Source: Pseudomonadota bacterium (GTDB taxonomy: Bacteria; Pseudomonadota; Gammaproteobacteria; Steroidobacterales; Steroidobacteraceae). Taken from it: a stretch of 14,924 bases of DNA. Each line of letters opens with the position of its first letter. Position 1 is the stretch's first letter. Below are positions 1-7,854 of the stretch, piece after piece. Below the pieces are notes generated by a model. It was given only the letters and a program-made list of their open reading frames with translations. It was not told where the DNA came from and made no database searches. The stretch spans positions 1-14,924 of the forward strand of contig QGUX01000059.1 of NCBI GenBank assembly GCA_003242275.1, in the 5' to 3' direction. The position numbers and the translations under genes were made by a program.

Positions 1-206
1 AAAAAGCCGTGGGGCACCGTTCCCGTTTTCTCCCCCCGGGTCATCTGGGCCCGGAGGTCGGGCCCGCGCTCGGGCACCGGGCGGGGCGGGTCCTCGTAGG
101 GATCGATGCGGCGGTTGTGGTTCAGGTCGCGCGTGGATGGCGCGGCGCCGTGCAGGCCCGGCCCGACCAGCAGCATGGCGAAGAACAGCAGCAGGATCCG
201 CGACAT
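1..206 (-). CDS. GH3 family glycoside hydrolase (beta-glucosidase-like), N-terminal fragment cut by window edge
   Basis: This is the first 68 codons of a protein that runs off the left edge. It opens with a signal peptide: MSR, then a hydrophobic stretch ([12 protein letters not shown]), with a likely cleavage site near Ala21-Ala22, so the enzyme should be exported. After it comes [14 protein letters not shown] (residues 27-40), which matches the D-x-N-x-N-x-x-x-D-P-Y-E-D entry found at the start of many secreted GH3 beta-glucosidases. Next is a segment ([17 protein letters not shown], about 46-62) that corresponds to the usual 'DLLxxMTLEEKxGxxxHG' helix of the GH3 TIM barrel. The usual LEEK is RGEK here, which may be real variation or a sequence error near a contig end, because homopolymer runs lie close by. 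The catalytic residues are outside the window. The start is the only ATG that precedes the signal peptide. It lies 6 nt after a TAGAAT box and no Shine-Dalgarno is visible. Confidence 0.8.
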   Translation of the reverse strand, partial: MSRILLLFFAMLLVGPGLHGAAPSTRDLNHNRRIDPYEDPPRPVPERGPDLRAQMTRGEKTGTVPHGF

Positions 207-212
207 GCGCCG

Positions 213-218
213 ATTCTA
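213..218 (-). promoter_or_regulatory. Putative -10 box (TAGAAT) for the GH3 gene
   Basis: TAGAAT on the minus strand ends 6 nt before the GH3 ATG, placing the expected transcription start at or next to the A of the start codon. No convincing -35 is visible 17 bp upstream (ATGCAG). This is inferred from sequence only. Confidence 0.4.
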
Positions 219-320
219 GAGGGCGGCGGGAATCACTGCATGGAGCAACGAAGCCCGCACGGCCGCACGTGCCCGGCGGGACCGTCCCCGCGACGCACCG
301 CACCGGGACTTCCGGGGGTG

Positions 321-326
321 TAGAAT
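321..326 (+). promoter_or_regulatory. Putative -10 box (TAGAAT) for queH
   Basis: TAGAAT lies 35 nt upstream of the queH ATG, giving an expected leader of about 29 nt. No recognisable -35 hexamer is found at 16-18 bp. The divergent GH3 gene carries an identical TAGAAT box on the other strand, so the 155-bp intergenic region (207-361) may hold two divergent promoters. Confidence 0.4.
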
Positions 327-361
327 GCGCCCCCGCCTTCCGGCGGCCTGCCTTCGCCAAG

Positions 362-1024
362 ATGACCGAGACCGCATCCTCCCGCCCCGTGCTCAAGCCC
401 CCGGTCGACGGGCCGCTGCTGCTGCACTCCTGCTGCGCGCCCTGCTCGGGCGAGGTGATGGAAGCGCTGCTGGCCTCGGGCATCCGGTACACGATCTTCT
501 TCTACAACCCCAACATCCACCCGAAGCAGGAATACCTGCTGCGCAAGGAAGAGAACATCCGCTTCGCCGAGAAGCACGGCATCGAGTTCGTCGACGCGGA
601 TTACGACACCAGCAACTGGTTCCAGCGCGTGAAGGGGCTGGAGCACGAGCCCGAGCGCGGCGCGCGCTGCACGGCCTGCTTCGACATGCGCTTCGAGCGC
701 ACCGCGCTGTACGCGCACGAGCACGGCTTCCCGATGATGACCAGCTCGCTGGGCATCTCGCGCTGGAAGGACATGAACCAGATCAACGGCTGCGGCATCC
801 GCGCGGCCGCCCGCTATCCCGACCTCGTCTACTGGGACTACAACTGGCGCAAGGGCGGCGGCGCGCAGCGCATGATCGAGATCAGCAAGCGCGAGCAGTT
901 CTACCAGCAGGAGTACTGCGGCTGCGTGTATTCGCTGCGTGACACCAACCTGCGCCGCGCGCAGCAGGGCCGCGGCCCGGTCGAGATCGGCGTGCACTTC
1001 TACGGGCGCAACGAGGCGCGCTGA
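362..1024 (+). CDS. queH: Epoxyqueuosine reductase QueH (DUF208 family)
   Basis: QueH carries out the last step of queuosine synthesis, reducing epoxyqueuosine to queuosine at the wobble position of GUN-anticodon tRNAs. It replaces the cobalamin-dependent, non-homologous QueG. The 220-residue product shows the family's cysteine pattern: [13 protein letters not shown] (C24, C25, C28), CTAC (C103, C106) and YCGCVYS (C186, C188). These cysteines hold a 4Fe-4S cluster and an adjacent iron site in characterised members. Other family hallmarks are FFYNPNIHP (46-54), [10 protein letters not shown] (128-137) and [11 protein letters not shown] (157-167). The reading frame is open back to 137, but the ATG at 362 is chosen because family similarity begins about 18 residues later and the TAGAAT box lies upstream. 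No clear Shine-Dalgarno is seen. No other queuosine gene is in the window, so it appears to be a stand-alone unit ended by the hairpin that follows. Confidence 0.93.
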   Translation: MTETASSRPVLKPPVDGPLLLHSCCAPCSGEVMEALLASGIRYTIFFYNPNIHPKQEYLLRKEENIRFAEKHGIEFVDADYDTSNWFQRVKGLEHEPERGARCTACFDMRFERTALYAHEHGFPMMTSSLGISRWKDMNQINGCGIRAAARYPDLVYWDYNWRKGGGAQRMIEISKREQFYQQEYCGCVYSLRDTNLRRAQQGRGPVEIGVHFYGRNEAR

Positions 1025-1028
1025 GCCG

Positions 1029-1071
1029 GCCCCGGGCGGGTTTGCTGCATTGCAGCGAACACCGCCGGGGC
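1029..1071. terminator. Long near-perfect hairpin between queH and lhr
   Basis: The inverted repeat starts 5 nt after the queH stop. The left arm is GCCCC, a bulged G, GGCGG, then GTTTGCTGCA. The right arm is TGCAGCGAAC, a bulged A, CCGCC, then GGGGC. This gives about 20 pairs (one a T-G wobble) interrupted only by two single-base bulges; the innermost pairs must open to form a real loop. No T-run follows, so it is not a textbook intrinsic terminator. It could protect the 3' end of queH mRNA or act with Rho. Confidence 0.5.
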
Positions 1072-1091
1072 ACCGCGGGATGGCACTGGGG

Positions 1092-1097
1092 TAGCAT
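1092..1097 (+). promoter_or_regulatory. Putative -10 box (TAGCAT) for lhr
   Basis: TAGCAT lies 32 nt before the GTG start of lhr. It sits in the same GTAG-type context as the queH box but has no recognisable -35. The support is weak: position plus resemblance to the queH and GH3 boxes. Confidence 0.3.
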
Positions 1098-1129
1098 GGA
1101 CTGCCTCCCCCGTCCCGCTCCCGCTACCC

Positions 1130-4100
1130 GTGCCGCTCAGCCATTTCCATCCCGCCGTCAACCGCTGGTTCACCACCGCCTTCGGTGAGCCCACGGCCGC
1201 GCAGGCCGCAGCGTGGCCGGAGATCGCGCGCCGGCGCCACACGCTGATCGCCGCGCCCACGGGTTCGGGCAAGACACTGGCGGCCTTCCTCGCCGCCATC
1301 GATTCGCTGGTGCGCCAGGCTGCCGCCGGCGAACTGGCGCCCGGTGTACAGGTGGTGTACGTTTCTCCGCTGAAGGCGCTGTCCAACGACATCCGCCGCA
1401 ACCTCGAGGAGCCACTGGCCGGCTGCCGCCGCGCGCTGGCGGAACTGGGCGTCGAGGCGGCGGAAATCGTGAGCCAGGTGCGCACCGGCGACACCACGCA
1501 GGCCGAGCGCGCGGCCATGCTGAAGAACCCGCCGCACATCCTGGTCACCACCCCGGAGTCGCTGTACATCCTGCTCACGGCCGAGTCCGGCCGGCGCATG
1601 CTGGCCGGCACGCGCACCGTCATCGTCGACGAGATCCACGCCGTCGCCGGCACCAAGCGTGGCGCGCACCTGTCGCTGTCGCTGGAGCGGCTGGCCGACC
1701 TCGCCGGCGGCAACCTGCAGCGCGTGGGACTGTCGGCCACGCAGAAGCCCATCGGCGACGTGGGCCACTTCCTGGCCGGAACCGGCCGCGAGTGCACCAT
1801 CATCGATGCCGGTCACGTGCGCGAACGCGACCTTGCGCTGGTGCTGCCGGGCTCGCCGCTGGAGGCGGTGATGGCCACCGAGGTGTGGAACGACCTCTAC
1901 GACCGCATCGCCCGGCTGGTGGAGGAACACCGCACCACGCTGGTCTTCGCCAACACGCGCCGCATGGTGGAGCGCATCACGCGCCACCTGTCCGAGCGCA
2001 TCGGCGCCTCGCACATCGCCGCCCACCATGGCAGCCTGGCGCGCGAGCAGCGCCACGCGGCCGAGCAGCGGCTGAAGTCCGGCGAACTGAAGGCGCTGGT
2101 GGCCACCGCCTCGCTGGAACTGGGCATCGACATCGGCGACGTGGAGCTGGTCTGCCAGATCGGCTCACCGCGCTCGATCTCGGCCTTCCTGCAGCGCGTG
2201 GGCCGCGCCAACCACGCCGTGCACGGCGTGCCCAAGGGGCGGCTGTTCCCGCTGTCGCGCGACGAGCTGGTGGAGTGCACCGCGCTGCTGGATGCCGTGC
2301 GCGGCGGCGAACTGGACACGCTGCACATTCCCGAGGCGCCGCTCGACGTGCTGTCGCAGCAGATCGTGGCCGAGGTGGCCAGCGGCGAGCGCGGCGAGGA
2401 CGAGCTGTTCGACCTCGTGCGCCGCGCCTGGCCATACCGCAACCTCGAACGCGGCGCATACGAGGAGCTGGTGCGCATGCTCTCCGAAGGCATCGCGACC
2501 CGGCGCGGCCGGCAGAGCGCCTACCTGCACCGCGATGCGGTCAACGGCCGCCTGCGCGCCCGCCGCGGCGCGCGCCTGACGGCCATCACCTGCGGCGGCG
2601 CCATTGCGCAGAACGCCGACTACCAGGTGGTGCTCGAGCCGCAGGGCACGCTGATCGGCACGGTCAACGAGGACTTCGCGGTCGAAAGCCTGGCCGGCGA
2701 TGTCTTCCAGCTCGGCAACACCTCCTATCGCATCCTGCGCGTGGAGTCGGGGAAGGTACGGGTGGAGGACGCGGCGGGGCAGCCACCGACCATTCCCTTC
2801 TGGCTGGGCGAGGCGCCGGCGCGCACCGACGAGCTGTCAGCGGCCGTCTCGCGCCTGCGCGCCGAGGTCGAGGCCGCCCTGCCCGACCTCTCCGCCGACA
2901 CCATCGAGCGCTGCATCACGCAGGTGCGCGAGCACCACGAGCTGCCGCCTGCGGCCGCCCGGCAGCTCGTGGAATACCTGGCGGCAGCCAGGGCCGCCCT
3001 GGGCCGGCTGCCGACCAGGGACACGCTGGTCATCGAGCGCTTCTTCGACGAAGCCGGCGGCATGCAGCTGGTGGTGCACTCGCCCTTCGGTGCGCGCGTG
3101 AACCGGGCCTTCGGCCTGTCGCTGCGCAAGCGCTTCTGCCAGAGCTTCAACTTCGAGCTGCAGGCCGCGGCCACCGAGGACGCCATCGTGCTCTCGCTGG
3201 GCGAGACGCACAGCTTCCCGCTCGAGGACGTGGCGAAGTTCCTGAACAGCCGCACCGTGCGCGACGTGCTGGTGCAGGCCGTGCTCGACTCGCCGCTGTT
3301 CACCACGCGCTGGCGCTGGAACGCCACCATCTCGCTGGCCGTGAAGAGTTCGCGCGGCGGCCGCCGGACCCCGCCGCCGCTGCTGCGCATGGCGGCCGAG
3401 GACCTGATATCGGTGGTATTTCCCGACCAGCTCGCGTGCCTGGAGAACATCAGCGGCCCGCGCCAGATTCCCGACCATCCGCTGGTGCGCCAGACCCTGC
3501 ACGACTGCCTGCACGAGGCCATGGACATCGACGGGCTCGTCGCACTGCTGCAGGGCATCGAGTCCGGTCGCGTGCAGGTGGTGACGCGGGACCTGCCGCA
3601 GCCGTCGATGCTGGCGATGGAGGTCCTGTCGGCCAGGCCCTATGCCTTCCTCGACGATGCGCCGCTGGAGGAGCGCCGCACGCAGGCCGTGGCAGCGCGC
3701 CGCTGGCTCGATCCGCAGAGCGCCGCGGAATTCGGCAAGCTGGACCCCGCCGCCATCGACGAAGTGCGCGAGGAAGCCTGGCCCGACCCGGCCAATGCCG
3801 ACGAGCTGCATGATGCCCTGATGCTGCTCGGCCTGCTGCCGGCGGCCGAGGGGCGTGGCGCAGGCCCGGTCACGCGCGCGGACTGGATGCCGCACTTCGA
3901 GGTCCTGAAGCAGGCGCGCCGCGCGACACGCCTCGTGCTCGATTCCGGCCGGGCGTTCTGGGTGGCGGCGGAACAGCTGCCGCTGGCCATCGCCGTTCAT
4001 GCACGGGCGCGCCTGGAACCCCAGCTTGAAGTTCCGGCCGGCCATCGCGACCGCGTGGCCGATCGCGGCGAGGCCGTGCGCGAGCTGCTGCGCGGCCGCC

Positions 4101-5479
4101 TGCAGGCCACCGGTCCCGTCACGGCGGCCGCACTGGCCGCGGCGCTCGCCGTCGACGTCGCCGACGTGGACGCCGCGCTGCTGGCGCTGGAGGCCGAGGG
4201 GTTCGTGATGCGCGGCCGGTTCAGCGACGGCGCCTCCCCGCACGCGCCCGAGTGGTGCGAACGGCGCCTGCTGGCGCGCATCAGCCGCTACACCATCCGC
4301 ACGCTGCGTGCCCAGGTCGAGCCGGTGTCGGCCGCCGACTTCATGCGCTTCCTGCTGGAATGGCAGGGCGTGACGCGCCGGCCGCAGGGCGAGGGACCGC
4401 AGGCGCTGGCGGCCGTCCTCGAGCAGCTGGAGGGATTCGAGGTTCCGGCGGTGGCCTGGGAGCGCGACCTGCTGCCGGCGCGACTGAAAGCCTACGACCC
4501 CTCGTGGCTGGACACGCTCTGCCTGTCGGGCCGCGTGGTGTGGGCGCGGCTCGACGCGCCCAAGGGCTCGGTGGCCGGCCCCGTGCGCACCACCCCCATC
4601 GCCTTGCTGTCACGCGCGCACCTGCCGCTGTGGCGGGCGCTGGCGGGACGGCAGCGGGCGCAACCCCAGCTCTCCGCCGTCGCGCGCGCGATGGCGGAGC
4701 GGCTCAGGTCCCGCGGCGCCTCCTTCTTCGACGAACTCTCCGAGGACAGCGGCCTGCTCAAGTCCCAGGCCGAAAGTGCGCTGGGCGAGCTGGTCGCTGC
4801 CGGACTGGTCAGCGCCGACAGCTTCGGCGGCCTGCGTGCGCTGCTGATGCCGCTGCAGACCCGGCGCCGCCTGGCCTCGCATGGCCGGCGCATCGCGCTG
4901 GTCGGACTCGAGGAGGCCGGACGCTGGAGCCTTGTGCGACCGCTGCCCGGCGACGCCGCCGCGGCGGCGGATGCCGAGGCGTCGGCCGACGAAGACGCCG
5001 GGCTGGTGGAACAGGTGGCCTGGCGCCTGCTGCAGCGGCACGGCGTGGTGTTCCGCCGCATCCTGGCGCGCGAGGCGCCCTGGCTGCCGCCCTGGCACGC
5101 GCTGCTGCGCACGCTGCGCCGCCTGGAGGCCCAGGGCCATGTGCGCGGCGGCCGCTTCGTCGCCGGCGTCACCGGCGAGCAATACGCGCTGCCTGAAGCG
5201 GTCACCGCGCTGCGCGCCATGCGCCAGCGCCCGAAGGACGGCGCGCTGGTGTCCCTGAGCGCGGCCGATCCGCTGAACCTGCTGGGCATCGTCACGCCCG
5301 GCGAGCGGCTGCCCGCGCTGGCCGGCAACCGCTTCCTGCTGCGCGACGGCGTGCCCATCGCCGTGCACGTGGCCGGCGAGCTCCAGTGGCTGGTGGAAGT
5401 GCCAGCCGCGGAGCAATGGACGGCGCGCAATGCGCTGCTGCGACGGGGCACTGCGTTGCAAGCCGCCCACAGCGCCTGA
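1130..5479 (+). CDS. lhr: Lhr family superfamily 2 helicase (large helicase-related protein)
   Basis: This is a 1449-residue ATP-dependent 3'-5' nucleic-acid helicase of the Lhr family, close to the length of the long bacterial form (about 1500). The N-terminal half holds two RecA-like domains: a Q-motif-like FGEPTAAQ (18-25), Walker A APTGSGKT (42-49), DEIH box (167-170), SAT motif III (202-204) and motif VI QRVGRAN (355-361). A winged-helix and Lhr-core region follow (to about 870). The remainder matches in position the Lhr C-terminal extension, a set of winged-helix-like modules related to AlkZ/HTH_42 glycosylases; in E. coli Lhr this part has been linked to uracil-DNA glycosylase activity. 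I cannot identify its active residues here. A role in DNA repair in the cytoplasm is the family expectation. The start is GTG, giving [13 protein letters not shown] as in relatives; no in-frame ATG precedes it near the motif and no Shine-Dalgarno is visible. The gene looks intact and monocistronic. Confidence 0.92.
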   Translation: MPLSHFHPAVNRWFTTAFGEPTAAQAAAWPEIARRRHTLIAAPTGSGKTLAAFLAAIDSLVRQAAAGELAPGVQVVYVSPLKALSNDIRRNLEEPLAGCRRALAELGVEAAEIVSQVRTGDTTQAERAAMLKNPPHILVTTPESLYILLTAESGRRMLAGTRTVIVDEIHAVAGTKRGAHLSLSLERLADLAGGNLQRVGLSATQKPIGDVGHFLAGTGRECTIIDAGHVRERDLALVLPGSPLEAVMATEVWNDLYDRIARLVEEHRTTLVFANTRRMVERITRHLSERIGASHIAAHHGSLAREQRHAAEQRLKSGELKALVATASLELGIDIGDVELVCQIGSPRSISAFLQRVGRANHAVHGVPKGRLFPLSRDELVECTALLDAVRGGELDTLHIPEAPLDVLSQQIVAEVASGERGEDELFDLVRRAWPYRNLERGAYEELVRMLSEGIATRRGRQSAYLHRDAVNGRLRARRGARLTAITCGGAIAQNADYQVVLEPQGTLIGTVNEDFAVESLAGDVFQLGNTSYRILRVESGKVRVEDAAGQPPTIPFWLGEAPARTDELSAAVSRLRAEVEAALPDLSADTIERCITQVREHHELPPAAARQLVEYLAAARAALGRLPTRDTLVIERFFDEAGGMQLVVHSPFGARVNRAFGLSLRKRFCQSFNFELQAAATEDAIVLSLGETHSFPLEDVAKFLNSRTVRDVLVQAVLDSPLFTTRWRWNATISLAVKSSRGGRRTPPPLLRMAAEDLISVVFPDQLACLENISGPRQIPDHPLVRQTLHDCLHEAMDIDGLVALLQGIESGRVQVVTRDLPQPSMLAMEVLSARPYAFLDDAPLEERRTQAVAARRWLDPQSAAEFGKLDPAAIDEVREEAWPDPANADELHDALMLLGLLPAAEGRGAGPVTRADWMPHFEVLKQARRATRLVLDSGRAFWVAAEQLPLAIAVHARARLEPQLEVPAGHRDRVADRGEAVRELLRGRLQATGPVTAAALAAALAVDVADVDAALLALEAEGFVMRGRFSDGASPHAPEWCERRLLARISRYTIRTLRAQVEPVSAADFMRFLLEWQGVTRRPQGEGPQALAAVLEQLEGFEVPAVAWERDLLPARLKAYDPSWLDTLCLSGRVVWARLDAPKGSVAGPVRTTPIALLSRAHLPLWRALAGRQRAQPQLSAVARAMAERLRSRGASFFDELSEDSGLLKSQAESALGELVAAGLVSADSFGGLRALLMPLQTRRRLASHGRRIALVGLEEAGRWSLVRPLPGDAAAAADAEASADEDAGLVEQVAWRLLQRHGVVFRRILAREAPWLPPWHALLRTLRRLEAQGHVRGGRFVAGVTGEQYALPEAVTALRAMRQRPKDGALVSLSAADPLNLLGIVTPGERLPALAGNRFLLRDGVPIAVHVAGELQWLVEVPAAEQWTARNALLRRGTALQAAHSA

Positions 5480-5518
5480 CGCCCGCGCGCGTCGGCTGGC
5501 CGCCGCTCTTCCCTCACC

Positions 5519-5548
5519 GCGCCGGCCGTGAAGCGCACAGGCCCGCGC
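5519..5548. terminator. Hairpin in the convergent lhr / ferritin-like intergenic region
   Basis: The pairing is GCGC, a C-C mismatch, GGCC, GTG, loop AAGCG, CAC, a bulged A, GGCC, then GCGC. It occupies most of the 74 bp between the stop codons of lhr and the facing ferritin-like gene. That position suits a bidirectional terminator, but neither side has a T-run. Confidence 0.45.
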
Positions 5549-5553
5549 CGCGT

Positions 5554-6732
5554 TCAGGCGGCTCTCGGGGGCGCCTGGCGCATCAGCTCCGTGCCCGGTT
5601 CCCAGCTGTACGTGGAGGAGACGATGCTCGATGGCGAGCCATCCGCATTGACGGCGTCGCGGTATGCGATCGAGCTGCCGCCCTCCTCCCCGCGCTCCAC
5701 GAACTCCGTGCCGTTCTTGCGAAGCTGCACTTCCTCCTGCACCACCTTGCGCACGAAGTCACGATGGCTGCGGAAGGCGATGCGCGCCGGCAGGTCGCCG
5801 TCGTCGCCCAGGACCTCTTCCGGGTCGCGTCGCTCGAGGTCCTTGAACAGCCGCAACGCCACCTGGAAGTGGCCGAGCTCGTAATCGAGGAACTGTTCCC
5901 ACAGGGCCTTGATGCGCGGATTGGTCTCCTGCTCGACACAGGCCGCGTAGGTCCAGACCTCCGCGGCCTCGCTGATCATCAGCTTCTCGAGCAGGGATTC
6001 CTCCGGATTGAGCATCGAGCCGTAGTGGGTGATGTGCTGGGCCTCCACCGATGCGATCTCGGCATAGAGCTGTCGCGCCAGCGGATCGGCGAACAGCGGG
6101 CCGATGTTCATGTAGTAGTCGTGCGTCTGGTACTCGGCGCCGGTCAGCGTCAGCGCATGCAGCTTGGTGGCCAGCGCCGCACCCGGCTCGTAGGGGCGGA
6201 CCAGCTCGTGCTCGGGCGCACGGTGGTGCTCGATGGTCGGCCGGCCGGGCACGATGTCGGTGTAGCCCTGCAGGATGTTGTTGGCGTCCTTGCCCTCCAG
6301 GCGGTCGAGCAGCGCCGAGTAGCGGTACAGGTGGTCGAAGTCCTCCAGCAGCGCATAGCGGTAGGCCTGGGCCAGGTAGGGATCCGGCTCGAGCTGCGCC
6401 ACCGATGAGGTGAGCTCGATGGCCACCTGCTCGTAGGCGATGGTGGTCTCCAGCGGCGAGTGGTCCGCCCCGATCAGCCAGTTCACCGCCGTGGCCTGGT
6501 GCTGCTCCACGCGCATCAGCTGTGCCAGCGGCACCCGCGCCTCGCGGTTGCAGCGCAGGGCCACCTGCTTGGTACGCAACGAGTCGAGCTCGATGCCGTT
6601 CATCAGGATGATGCGAATGCGGGTGAAGGCGTCGTCGTCCAGCTTGCTGATCGGCTTGCCGGCCATGGCCTTCCAGGTCAGGCGCTGCCTGCCGATGTCC
6701 ACGCCCCTGTCGTCATAGAGATTGATGGTCAT
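5554..6732 (-). CDS. Uncharacterised tandem ferritin-like (diiron-type) protein
   Basis: This 392-residue soluble, mostly helical protein has no signal peptide or membrane segment. I do not recognise a named family; the ferritin-like call rests on spacing of metal-ligand motifs. In the C-terminal half I see a possible helix A glutamate (E200 in LTGAEYQTHDYY), helix B E230-A-Q-H233, helix C E255/E258 (SEAAEVWTYAA) and helix D E285-L-G-H288 (YELGHFQVA), which together fit E/ExxH/E/ExxH. The N-terminal half repeats the layout in weaker form: E48, E76-Q-H78 (RVEQHQA), E101/E106 and D131-F-D-H134. This suggests an internally duplicated bundle in which the first metal site has drifted. The last 65 residues are polar and rich in Ser, Gly and Glu. 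The start ATG has a GAGGAG ribosome site 6 nt upstream. The gene begins 16 bp after the stop of the other ferritin-like gene, so the two form an operon. Substrate and role are unknown; oxidative or iron stress is an inference from context. Confidence 0.75.
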   Translation of the reverse strand: MTINLYDDRGVDIGRQRLTWKAMAGKPISKLDDDAFTRIRIILMNGIELDSLRTKQVALRCNREARVPLAQLMRVEQHQATAVNWLIGADHSPLETTIAYEQVAIELTSSVAQLEPDPYLAQAYRYALLEDFDHLYRYSALLDRLEGKDANNILQGYTDIVPGRPTIEHHRAPEHELVRPYEPGAALATKLHALTLTGAEYQTHDYYMNIGPLFADPLARQLYAEIASVEAQHITHYGSMLNPEESLLEKLMISEAAEVWTYAACVEQETNPRIKALWEQFLDYELGHFQVALRLFKDLERRDPEEVLGDDGDLPARIAFRSHRDFVRKVVQEEVQLRKNGTEFVERGEEGGSSIAYRDAVNADGSPSSIVSSTYSWEPGTELMRQAPPRAA

Positions 6733-6748
6733 GATGCGCTCCTCGAGT

Positions 6749-7561
6749 TCAGACGGCCGGAGTGCCGGCGGCGTCCACCGTCAGCGCGCGCAACCATGCG
6801 CGCACCGCCACCACGTGCTGTTCCTCGGCCATCATGGCTTCGGTGAAGCGGTCGGCCAGCTCGGCCTGGCCGGCCCTGGTGGCCAGGTCCGCCAGCAATT
6901 CCCAGCTCGCCGTGTCGGCCAGCTCGGCGACCAGCATGGCGTTCAGGCACTGCGCCAGCGTGGTGCGCGGGTCCGTGACCACCTGCAGCACGCCCATGGT
7001 GGCGGTCGCGGTGACATCGGCGCAGGGCGTCTGCGCGGTGGGATCACCGCCGAGCTGCCCCATCACCTCGCACAGCATCCGGAAGTGACCCAACTCCTCG
7101 GAGCGGATGCGGCGCAGCGTATCCAGCGGCGTCTCGCTGGCCGGCGCCAGCACCGGCTCGCCCTCTTCCTCGTCGTCGATGGCGACCGTGTCCAGCGGCG
7201 GCAACTCCTCGCCGCCCGCCTCCGACAGCGTCAGGTACTTCGAGATCAGCGCGTCGTAGAGGCGCGTGCCGGTGCGCTCGAAGGCGATGCGCTCGCCGAT
7301 CTTGTCCATGAACAGGCCGGGATTGACGCCGCGGAGCATGGACATGCCCTTCTTCACGGCACCCTTCACCAGCGAGGCCGGTGGCGGAATGGAGCCGATG
7401 CTGTCGGCCTCGGCGATGTTCCTCAACCTCTCGGCCTCGATGGGCGCGGTGCTGATGGGGACCTGGGGGGACAGTTCCTCGACGGCCTCGAGCATGCGGC
7501 TGATGCCGGCGGGGTGCACTGCGGCACCGGTGCGGTTCTGGCCAGTGGTGGTCGGTTGCAT
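6749..7561 (-). CDS. Ferritin-like domain protein with complete diiron ligand motif, function unknown
   Basis: This 270-residue protein is the first gene of a two-gene minus-strand operon. A poorly structured N-terminal region (about 1-75) is followed by a four-helix ferritin-like domain. Its candidate ligands are E95 (FERTGTRLYD), E156-L-G-H159 (SEELGHFRML), E213 (VAELADTASW) and E246-E-Q-H249 (AEEQHVVAV), the classic E/ExxH/E/ExxH set of rubrerythrin/bacterioferritin-like diiron proteins. An acidic loop (DDEEEGE, 129-135) separates helices A and B. No rubredoxin-like cysteine pairs are present, so it is not a rubrerythrin. The ATG at 7561 is chosen over upstream in-frame starts (reading frame open to 7759) because AAGGAA lies 6 nt before it; the upstream extension is Arg/Pro-rich with no conserved look. 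It is transcribed away from the peroxiredoxin gene, so the two may share control. Peroxidase, iron storage or oxygenase activity are all possible. Confidence 0.8.
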   Translation of the reverse strand: MQPTTTGQNRTGAAVHPAGISRMLEAVEELSPQVPISTAPIEAERLRNIAEADSIGSIPPPASLVKGAVKKGMSMLRGVNPGLFMDKIGERIAFERTGTRLYDALISKYLTLSEAGGEELPPLDTVAIDDEEEGEPVLAPASETPLDTLRRIRSEELGHFRMLCEVMGQLGGDPTAQTPCADVTATATMGVLQVVTDPRTTLAQCLNAMLVAELADTASWELLADLATRAGQAELADRFTEAMMAEEQHVVAVRAWLRALTVDAAGTPAV

Positions 7562-7780
7562 GGCGGGTTCCTTGGGCTTCGTTTCTCTGGGAGGTACCGG
7601 GAGCGGGAACCCTAGTTCGCGCTGCAGCGGAGCCGATGCAGGAGCGCAGGCCGGCGCTCGGTAGGTCGCGCCGCGCAGGCAGGCCTCGCCCCCGCGGCAG
7701 CTGCTGCGGAAGCAGTGGCCCGGCCGCAGGCGCCCGCCCCGCGCAATCCGGACCCACATAAGGACATGGGTGGATCGCTA

Positions 7781-7809
7781 TTGATGTCCCCTGGGCCGCC
7801 GCCTAATTT
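7781..7809 (+). promoter_or_regulatory. Sigma-70 type promoter of the peroxiredoxin-cysJI operon
   Basis: The -35 box is TTGATG (7781-7786), followed by a spacer of exactly 17 bp and the -10 box TAATTT (7804-7809). This is the best housekeeping-type promoter in the window. The expected transcription start is near 7816, giving a leader of about 39 nt with a strong CGGAGG ribosome site (7845-7850) 4 nt before the ATG. Confidence 0.65.
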
Positions 7810-7826
7810 ATATCACGTTGTGATAT
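7810..7826. promoter_or_regulatory. Perfect 17-bp palindrome, probable operator
   Basis: ATATCAC, a GTT centre and GTGATAT form a perfect inverted repeat with 7-bp arms. It abuts the -10 box and covers the expected transcription start of the peroxiredoxin operon, a position suited to repression. The symmetry fits a dimeric helix-turn-helix regulator. It does not match FNR (TTGAT-N4-ATCAA) or CRP (TGTGA-N6-TCACA) spacing. The regulator is unknown; the window's MarR and LysR genes are candidates only by proximity. Confidence 0.6.
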
Positions 7827-7854
7827 TTCAGCCGCATTACGGAACGGAGGATCC

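Larger units (their letters stand above)
7562..7854. other. Divergent intergenic control region between ferritin-like operon and peroxiredoxin operon
   Basis: This 293-bp region holds the start signals of two divergent operons. The right third (about 7760-7830) is strikingly AT-rich for this genome and contains the peroxiredoxin promoter and palindrome. The left two thirds are GC-rich. There I find no convincing -10/-35 pair for the minus-strand operon; a TTATGT box on the minus strand near 7757-7762 has only a poor -35. A short GAAC/GTTC repeat lies near 7605-7616 and a small CTGCT/AGCAG hairpin near 7702-7716; neither can be assigned a role. Confidence 0.6.

Noticed and set aside
137..361. 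N-terminal extension of queH to an upstream in-frame ATG
   Set aside because: The extension overlaps the GH3 start region and the TAGAAT box, is Arg/Ala/Pro-rich and has no family similarity.
1213..3813. 866-codon plus-strand frame overlapping lhr in another phase
   Set aside because: Arg/Ala/Pro-rich composition with no domain, while the lhr frame shows all helicase motifs.
2837..4243. 468-codon minus-strand frame inside lhr
   Set aside because: The third-position GC pattern of lhr explains it; no motif or ribosome site.
7605..7616. GAAC-CCTA-GTTC repeat as an extracytoplasmic sigma factor promoter for the ferritin-like operon
   Set aside because: No matching -10 lies at the right distance on the minus strand, and 4-bp arms are too short to be meaningful alone.
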